From Kineococcus terrestris (lineage in GTDB: Bacteria; Actinomycetota; Actinomycetes; Actinomycetales; Kineococcaceae): a DNA stretch of 64,000 nucleotides. Positions 58,864 through 64,000 of this stretch are shown one piece after another. The position numbers and the translations under genes are program-made. Position 1 is the stretch's first letter, and every line of letters starts with the position of its first letter. The notes under the pieces were generated by a model, which worked only from the letters and a program-made list of their open reading frames with translations, made no database searches and had not been told where the DNA came from. The stretch lies in NCBI RefSeq assembly GCF_041020765.1, contig NZ_JBEUEJ010000007.1; one strand, given 5' to 3'.

Positions 58864-61800
58864 GTGCGCAAGCCCCTGAGCAGACTCCTTCCTCCCGTGA
58901 CGGCGCTGGCCCTGGCGCTGACCGCGTCACCGCCGGCCGCGGCCGCACCGGCCGGCCCCGTGCCCGGTGGGCCGGGCGGGCAGCGGCAGGTCGAGGACCT
59001 GACCCGCGGCCTCGTCGCCGCCCAGGTGGAGGGCGGGACGTTCCTCAGCTGGCGGTTCCTGGGCGACGAGCCCGACGGCCTGTCGTGGAACGTCTACCGC
59101 GCGGACGGGGACGCCGGGTTCACGAGGGTCGCCACCGTCGAGCCGCGCGACGTGCAGCCCGAGAGCGACCACCCGGCCAACCCCGGCGTCGTCAAGGAGG
59201 ACGTCACCCCGTCGAACTGGACGGACCCCGACGGCACCCTGACGTCGCGGTACGAGGTGGCGCCGGTCGTCGACGGCGTCGAGGGCGCGCGTCAGGGCAT
59301 GAGCGTGCCGATGCTGTCGGCGCTGCCCGGCCGGCCGGGGCAGGAGGGCCGCGGCGCCGCGCGGTACGTCCCGCTCAAGCCGGCCCCGGACCCCGTCCCG
59401 CTCGCCCACTTCACCTACCGCGGCCCCGAGAACCGGTTCGGGCCCGGCACCGACCTCGACCCGGCGGCGATGGTCGTCCCCGGCACGGACGGCCAGCACT
59501 GGTACACGGTCGACGTGGACCTGCTGCGCGAGTTCCGCGTCGCGCACGACGAGCAGGTGGACGTGACGCCGGCGCAGCTGGACGACTGGGTCGCCCGGCT
59601 GGGCGCGCTGACCACGGCCCCCAACGCGCTCGGCGTCGCGGCCCGCACCGCGCCGTGGCAGCCGGAGAACGGGCTGGTGGAAGGCAGGGTCACCGACGCG
59701 CTGTACGCGGAGCTGGAGGCGGAGTTCGTCCGGTACGTCGAGAACCTCGACTCCGGCGCGTCGCTGCCGTACGCGATGACCGACGACGGCGCCGTCCACA
59801 CCTCGACGAGCGCGCCCTACACCACCCACGACATGACGGTCGCCGACTTCGACGGCGACGGCGAGTACGAGATCGTCGTCAAGTGGCGCAGCACCCAGGT
59901 CGACCCGATGTACTCCGAGCCGATCTACAGCGGCAGCAGCACGACCACGGCACCCGAGTACGTCGACGTGTACGAGCTGGACGGCACCCTGCTGTTCCGC
60001 GTGGACATGGGCTACAACGTCCGGGCGGCCAACGACCACGAGACGGTCCTGTTCGCCGAGGACTTCGACGGCGACGGCCGCGGCGAGCTGATGCTCAAGA
60101 CCGCGCTCGGCACGCGGATCGGGAACTGGGACGAGGCGACGCAGTCCGTCGTCTACCCCGACACACCGGGCACCGTCGTCGGGGGCGAGGAGGGCCTCAA
60201 CGCCACCACGGAGGCGTTCGCGGAGCACTTCGCCACCGGCGACGTCGAGGCGCTGGACACCTGGTGGTCGCTGCTGAACAGCTTCACGATCTCCTACCGC
60301 AGCCCCACGGCCGGCGGCGGCAACGACGGACCCAACGACCCGGCGCTCAAGCGGTGGATCAAGACGTACCACGTCGGGCCGATCGGCCGCGCGAAGGACG
60401 AGGCGGAGTTCTTCTCGGCCTTCGAGTGGGACGCCGCGACCCGCTCCGGCGTGCTCGTCGACAGCGCCCGCTACCCCTTCCCCTACGAGGGCGGGGTGGA
60501 CGGGCAGGACTGGGCGATGACGCCGGCGACCCAGCGCGGGAACTACTCCTACCTGGCGTTCCCCGGCCCCGGCGTCGGCAGCTCCGCGGAGGACTACAAG
60601 GCGCAGGTCATGGCCGAGCGCGAGGCGTACTGGCTCCAGAACCCCTGGAAGCCCGCCTCCTACGGCGACGCGCAGGGCAACCGCGCCAACCGCTACGTCG
60701 GCGTCGTGGCCAGCCTGGACGGTGAGCGGACGTCCGCCGTCTCGCAGCGCGGCTACTACCACCGCACGACGCTGGCGGCGTTCACCCTCGCCGACGGCCG
60801 CGTCCGCCTGCAGGCGAGCTTCGACTCCGCCGACCCGCGGTACTGGTCGCTGGGCGGCAGCGCGTACGACTACCAGAACCGCGGCAACCACGACACCAAG
60901 TCCGCCGACCTCGACGGCGACGGCCGCGACGAGGTCGTCCTCAAGGCGATGGTCCTCGGGCTGAGCGAGGACGGGACGAAGATCCTGCCGCGGGTCCTCA
61001 ACGGCGACACGATGCCGACGATCGAGGGGCTGGACGGCGTGCCCCCGGTCGCCGGGGAGTTCCAGTTCGCCACCGACGAGGTCCGCTCCGACCCGGAGAA
61101 CGTGTGGGCGCCGTTCCGGCACGGCGACCGCGGCGCCCTGCTGCCGGTCGACGCGGACGACACCCTGCGGGCCTGGTCGGGGATGGAGGAGCACCTCCTG
61201 GACGACATCCGCACCGGCCGTCACCACGGCTGGCTGCCCGGCCCGGCCGGCTACGACCCGCTGGAGGGCCGGAAGCTCGACGAGCACGGCGAGGTCGTCG
61301 AGACGGACTCGCTGCTGTACGGGGTGTACGCCGGCAGCGACGACGAGGGCAGCGTGGCGGGGAACTTCTCGAACCGCTGGCCGGGCGCGCAGGCCGGCTC
61401 CGCCGGTGCGACGACCGAGGTCCGCAGCATGGTCACCGGGGAGGTCCTGACGACCACCGGTGTCCCGCGCGGCATCGCGCAGGGGCAGAACGCGATCTGG
61501 TTCGGCGGCGGCCTGACGCACATGGCCGTGAACGGCGCGACGGTCGGCGCGGTCGACGACCTCACCTTCGCCGTGACCCCGTACCTGGAGACCGGGCTGG
61601 TCTCCACCGGCAACAAGGGCACCCCCACGCTCAAGGCCGACCTGCTCGGCGACTGGCGCGAGGAGCTGGTGCTGCGCGCGAGCGGGAACCGCCTCGCGGT
61701 CGTCACGACCCTGGCGCCGACCGAGTACGGGATCCGCACGCTGATGCACGACCCGATGTACCGCAACGGGGTGGCGAACAAGAACAACGGCTACGACCAG

Positions 61801-62142
61801 GTCGGGTTCGCGAGCTTCTACCTCGGCGACGAGGCGGACCTGCCCGCCCAGCGCACGGACATCGCCGTCGGCGGGCCGGCCGACACCGCCGGGACGCTGG
61901 CCGTGCTGGAGGGGTGGACCCGCAGCGGTGACGTCGCCGGCCCGGTCGCCGAGCACCTGCGCGGCGCGCTGCAGCAGGCCGACCGGCACCTGCGCGCCGG
62001 CCGGACCGGCCCGGCGGCCACGGCGCTCCAGGGCGGGCTGTCGCGGCTGGAGGAACCGCGGCGGGCCGACCGGCTCACCGAGCGGGCGCGCACCGACCTG
62101 ACCGGGCGGTTCCAGCGGCTCCTGGAGGACGTGGCCGGCTGA
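58864..62142 (+). CDS. Secreted rhamnogalacturonan lyase, PL11 family, with C-terminal FIMAH-like domain
   Basis: A 1092-residue exported enzyme that should cleave the backbone of pectic rhamnogalacturonan I by beta-elimination. A Sec signal (LSRLLPPVTALALALTASPPAAAAP) comes first, then a fibronectin-like start (GGTFLSWRFLGDEPDGLSWNVYR) and an eight-bladed propeller with Ca-binding DxDGDGxxE motifs (DFDGDGEYEIVVKW, DFDGDGRGELMLKTA, DLDGDGRDEVVLKAM), NIRA-like GYNVRAANDHETVLF and the end HDPMYRNGVANKNNGYDQ. PL11 enzymes are usually 600-780 residues; extra inserts lie around residues 200-310 and 470-560. Residues 1025-1092 form a helical FIMAH-like domain. No membrane anchor. Probably LacI-regulated. 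Confidence 0.88.
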   Translation: MRKPLSRLLPPVTALALALTASPPAAAAPAGPVPGGPGGQRQVEDLTRGLVAAQVEGGTFLSWRFLGDEPDGLSWNVYRADGDAGFTRVATVEPRDVQPESDHPANPGVVKEDVTPSNWTDPDGTLTSRYEVAPVVDGVEGARQGMSVPMLSALPGRPGQEGRGAARYVPLKPAPDPVPLAHFTYRGPENRFGPGTDLDPAAMVVPGTDGQHWYTVDVDLLREFRVAHDEQVDVTPAQLDDWVARLGALTTAPNALGVAARTAPWQPENGLVEGRVTDALYAELEAEFVRYVENLDSGASLPYAMTDDGAVHTSTSAPYTTHDMTVADFDGDGEYEIVVKWRSTQVDPMYSEPIYSGSSTTTAPEYVDVYELDGTLLFRVDMGYNVRAANDHETVLFAEDFDGDGRGELMLKTALGTRIGNWDEATQSVVYPDTPGTVVGGEEGLNATTEAFAEHFATGDVEALDTWWSLLNSFTISYRSPTAGGGNDGPNDPALKRWIKTYHVGPIGRAKDEAEFFSAFEWDAATRSGVLVDSARYPFPYEGGVDGQDWAMTPATQRGNYSYLAFPGPGVGSSAEDYKAQVMAEREAYWLQNPWKPASYGDAQGNRANRYVGVVASLDGERTSAVSQRGYYHRTTLAAFTLADGRVRLQASFDSADPRYWSLGGSAYDYQNRGNHDTKSADLDGDGRDEVVLKAMVLGLSEDGTKILPRVLNGDTMPTIEGLDGVPPVAGEFQFATDEVRSDPENVWAPFRHGDRGALLPVDADDTLRAWSGMEEHLLDDIRTGRHHGWLPGPAGYDPLEGRKLDEHGEVVETDSLLYGVYAGSDDEGSVAGNFSNRWPGAQAGSAGATTEVRSMVTGEVLTTTGVPRGIAQGQNAIWFGGGLTHMAVNGATVGAVDDLTFAVTPYLETGLVSTGNKGTPTLKADLLGDWREELVLRASGNRLAVVTTLAPTEYGIRTLMHDPMYRNGVANKNNGYDQVGFASFYLGDEADLPAQRTDIAVGGPADTAGTLAVLEGWTRSGDVAGPVAEHLRGALQQADRHLRAGRTGPAATALQGGLSRLEEPRRADRLTERARTDLTGRFQRLLEDVAG

Positions 62143-62157
62143 CCGGCGCCGGGCGCC

Positions 62158-63186
62158 TCACGGGCCGCCGGGGACGGGAGCGCCGCCGGGCGCTGCCGCC
62201 CCCGCGGCGAGGCGCCCGGCGGCCACGGCGAAGGCCTCGCGCAGCTCGGCCGGGCGCACCTCGGCCAGGGGGCTGCCGAAGGTGACGAACAACCCGGCCA
62301 GCCCGGCCCAGGACCAGGCGCCCATGGACAGCTCGCACCGGTCCTCGCCCACGGCCCGGACGACGGCCCCGCCGGGCGCGAACCGCGCGACGAGCGGTGC
62401 CGGCAGGTCCAGGACCGCGGAACCGGTGCACGGCCAGGGCGCCAGACGGTCGCCGCGGTCGGGCGTGCGCTGCACGAAGTCAGCGGGACCACCCTCCGGC
62501 AGGGGCCGCTCGCGGAAGGGCGCGCCCGTCGCGGTGGGCGCGCTGACGCGGTCCAGGCGCAGCACCGCCCAGCGCTGCCGCGCGCGCTCGTGGGCGACGA
62601 GGTACCAGCGGGCCGCCCACACGACGAGGTGGTGCGGTTCGACCACCCGGGTCACCGGGCCACCGCCGCCACCGGTGCGGCCGTCCCCGGGGAGGTCCTC
62701 CTCGTCGTAGTCCAGGCGCAGCTCCACGCGCTGGCGCACCGCGGTCCCGACCGCCCGCACCACGGCGGCGTCGAGGGCGGGGGCGGGGAACTCCCACTGG
62801 TTGGGCACCACGGTGGCGGTCAGGGCGTCCGCCTCGCGGCGGGCGCGCGCGGGCATCACCTGCCGGATCGTCCGCAGCGCCCGGCGGCTGCTCTCCTCGA
62901 CGCCGCGCAGCACCGCGGAGGTCGTCTGCAGGGACACCGCCACCGCGACGACCTGCTCCTCGTCCAGCACCAGCGGCGGCAGCGCACCGCCCGGCCCCAG
63001 CCGGTAACCCCCTCCGGCGCCGAGGACCGGTTCCACGACGTAGCCGAGCTCGCGCAGGGTCTCCACGTCGCGCCGGGCCGTGCGCCGGGACACGCCCAGG
63101 CGGCGGGCGACCTCCTCCCCGGTGAGCGTGGCGCCGCTGCTCAGCATCGACAGCAGGGCCAGTGCGCGCGCGGACGTCGACGCCAC
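62158..63186 (-). CDS. WYL domain HTH transcriptional regulator
   Basis: A 342-residue regulator with an N-terminal winged helix of the HTH_11 type (LALLSMLSSGATLTGEEVARRLGVSRRTARRDVETLRELGYVVEPVLGAGGGYRL) and a WYL domain (VVEPHHLVVWAARWYLVAHERARQRWAVLRLDRV), followed by a WCX-type C-terminal part. WYL proteins are ligand-sensing activators or repressors, often induced by DNA or redox stress. GTG 63186 follows GAGGGGGAG closely; the Arg-rich upstream extension is rejected. Divergent from the FAD monooxygenase gene at the window end, which is its likely target. Confidence 0.92.
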   Translation of the reverse strand: MASTSARALALLSMLSSGATLTGEEVARRLGVSRRTARRDVETLRELGYVVEPVLGAGGGYRLGPGGALPPLVLDEEQVVAVAVSLQTTSAVLRGVEESSRRALRTIRQVMPARARREADALTATVVPNQWEFPAPALDAAVVRAVGTAVRQRVELRLDYDEEDLPGDGRTGGGGGPVTRVVEPHHLVVWAARWYLVAHERARQRWAVLRLDRVSAPTATGAPFRERPLPEGGPADFVQRTPDRGDRLAPWPCTGSAVLDLPAPLVARFAPGGAVVRAVGEDRCELSMGAWSWAGLAGLFVTFGSPLAEVRPAELREAFAVAAGRLAAGAAAPGGAPVPGGP

Positions 63187-63290
63187 CGCTCCCCCTCGGT
63201 CGTGACCGCGCCGGGACCGCCGACGGCGGATCCGGGAACCGCTGACCGTGGTGGCCGTCCCGCGGCCACCACGCCTCCCATCGTGGCGCC

Positions 63291-64000
63291 ATGACCTCCA
63301 CCGCGTCGAGAGCCGGCACCGCGCACCCCACCACCCCGACCGCACCCACCACGGACCCGAGGGTCCTCGTCGTCGGCGGCGGCATCGGCGGCCTGGCCCT
63401 GGCCGCCGGGCTGCGCCGCAACGGGTTCGACGTCGTCGTCCACGACCGCGACACCGACCCCGCCGCCACCGGCGGGTACCACATCACCCTCGACACCCCG
63501 GCCCTGGCGGCCCTGCGCGACCTGCTGGGACCCGACCACTACGCCGGCCTGCTCGCCTCGGCCTCCGCGGTGCGCCGGCGGCCCCCGGACGTCTGGTTCG
63601 ACCACCGCGGGCGGCTTCTCGGCGACCTCGACGTGCGGGGCCTGGACCCCGACAGCGTCGACGTCGACCGCACCACGCTGCGCCTGGTGCTGGCCGCGGC
63701 CGCCGGCGACAGCCTCGTGCTGGGCAGCACGTGCACCGCCGTCGAGCGGGACCCCGGCCCCGACGGCGAGGTGCGCGCGCGGTTCGCCGACGGCAGCGTC
63801 GTCCGGGCCGACCTGCTGGTGGGCGCCGACGGGCCCGGTTCCCTCGTGGTCGCGCACCTGACGGGACGCCCGGCCAGCCGCCCCGCGGGCCTCACCGGCG
63901 TCAGCGGCCGCACCCCGGCGGGCGACCTCGACCCCGACCTGGCCCGGCGCCTGGGGCCGCGGTCGAGCCTGGCCGTCGGTCCCCGCGGCACCGCCCTGTA
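63291..64000 (+). CDS. FAD-dependent monooxygenase, N-terminal part
   Basis: The first 236 codons of a flavoprotein monooxygenase (PheA/TetX/UbiH type); the frame runs off the window with no stop. The FAD dinucleotide motif VLVVGGGIGGLALAAGLRRNGFDVVVHDR begins near residue 26 after a Thr/Pro-rich lead, and GADGPGS (about residue 180) is the DG motif binding the FAD ribose. DVDRTTLRLVLAA is the usual Arg-containing segment. Such enzymes hydroxylate aromatic or antibiotic substrates using NAD(P)H. The ATG is 6 bases after CATCGT, possibly leaderless, and divergent from the WYL regulator. Confidence 0.88.
   Translation, partial: MTSTASRAGTAHPTTPTAPTTDPRVLVVGGGIGGLALAAGLRRNGFDVVVHDRDTDPAATGGYHITLDTPALAALRDLLGPDHYAGLLASASAVRRRPPDVWFDHRGRLLGDLDVRGLDPDSVDVDRTTLRLVLAAAAGDSLVLGSTCTAVERDPGPDGEVRARFADGSVVRADLLVGADGPGSLVVAHLTGRPASRPAGLTGVSGRTPAGDLDPDLARRLGPRSSLAVGPRGTAL

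Overview
The window is 64 kb of very GC-rich DNA from an actinobacterial chromosome. GTG starts are very common, many operons are joined by 4-base GTGA overlaps, and several genes look leaderless. The gene set (IdeR, EttA, GTP-dependent PEP carboxykinase, a c-di-AMP riboswitch before an NlpC/P60 gene, a DevR/DevS-type system) fits the Kineosporiales/Kineococcus neighbourhood; that placement is inference. No phage, transposase, integrase or CRISPR array was seen.

0-9.9 kb is mostly housekeeping: the 3' end of pckG, a divergent oxidoreductase/thioesterase pair, an ArsR-SRPBCC pair facing a DszC-like flavoenzyme, a GH65 phosphorylase, ettA, tRNA-Arg(TCT) and a two-domain universal stress protein. 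10-23.7 kb is a sugar-acid or glycoside catabolic region. It has a translationally coupled ABC importer operon with a 2-hydroxyacid dehydrogenase and a DUF2264 protein, its own DeoR-HTH/LacI-type regulator, two Gfo/Idh/MocA oxidoreductases, a LacI repressor and a dehydrogenase-DUF993-TIM-barrel operon. Three promoters share one layout (TTGAC box, 18-bp spacer, -10 box, then a GGAAA..TTTCC palindrome). They precede both Gfo/Idh genes and, 38 kb downstream of the second, a secreted PL11 rhamnogalacturonan lyase, suggesting one regulon for pectin (RG-I) use.

23.8-27 kb holds a class III aminotransferase and a divergent PucR regulator. 27.2-36.4 kb is a DosR-like hypoxia/dormancy island: CBS-BON protein, FMN split-barrel protein, Rv1733c-like membrane protein, a DevS-like GAF kinase that keeps the haem-ligand His, a DevR-like regulator, two universal stress proteins and phosphoketolase, with two near-identical GGGACCTNCGGCCC boxes and a third related palindrome. 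A DUF559/AbiEi-type gene follows, bracketed by inverted copies of a palindromic repeat.

37.6-46.9 kb has an S4 protein, a hypothetical protein, a fused asymmetric ABC exporter, an HNH nuclease with a possible His-rich in-frame leader, the riboswitch-controlled NlpC/P60 hydrolase, IdeR, photolyase and a nitroreductase. 47.4-53.1 kb is an NAD biosynthesis operon, nrtR-nadA-nadB-nadC-cysteine desulfurase. 53.2-58.6 kb carries a TetR-controlled SDR with three operator copies, another SDR, a methyltransferase, an AlkZ-like glycosylase, a small lipoprotein and a DHFR-like reductase. 58.9-64 kb has the PL11 lyase, a WYL regulator and the 5' part of a FAD monooxygenase.
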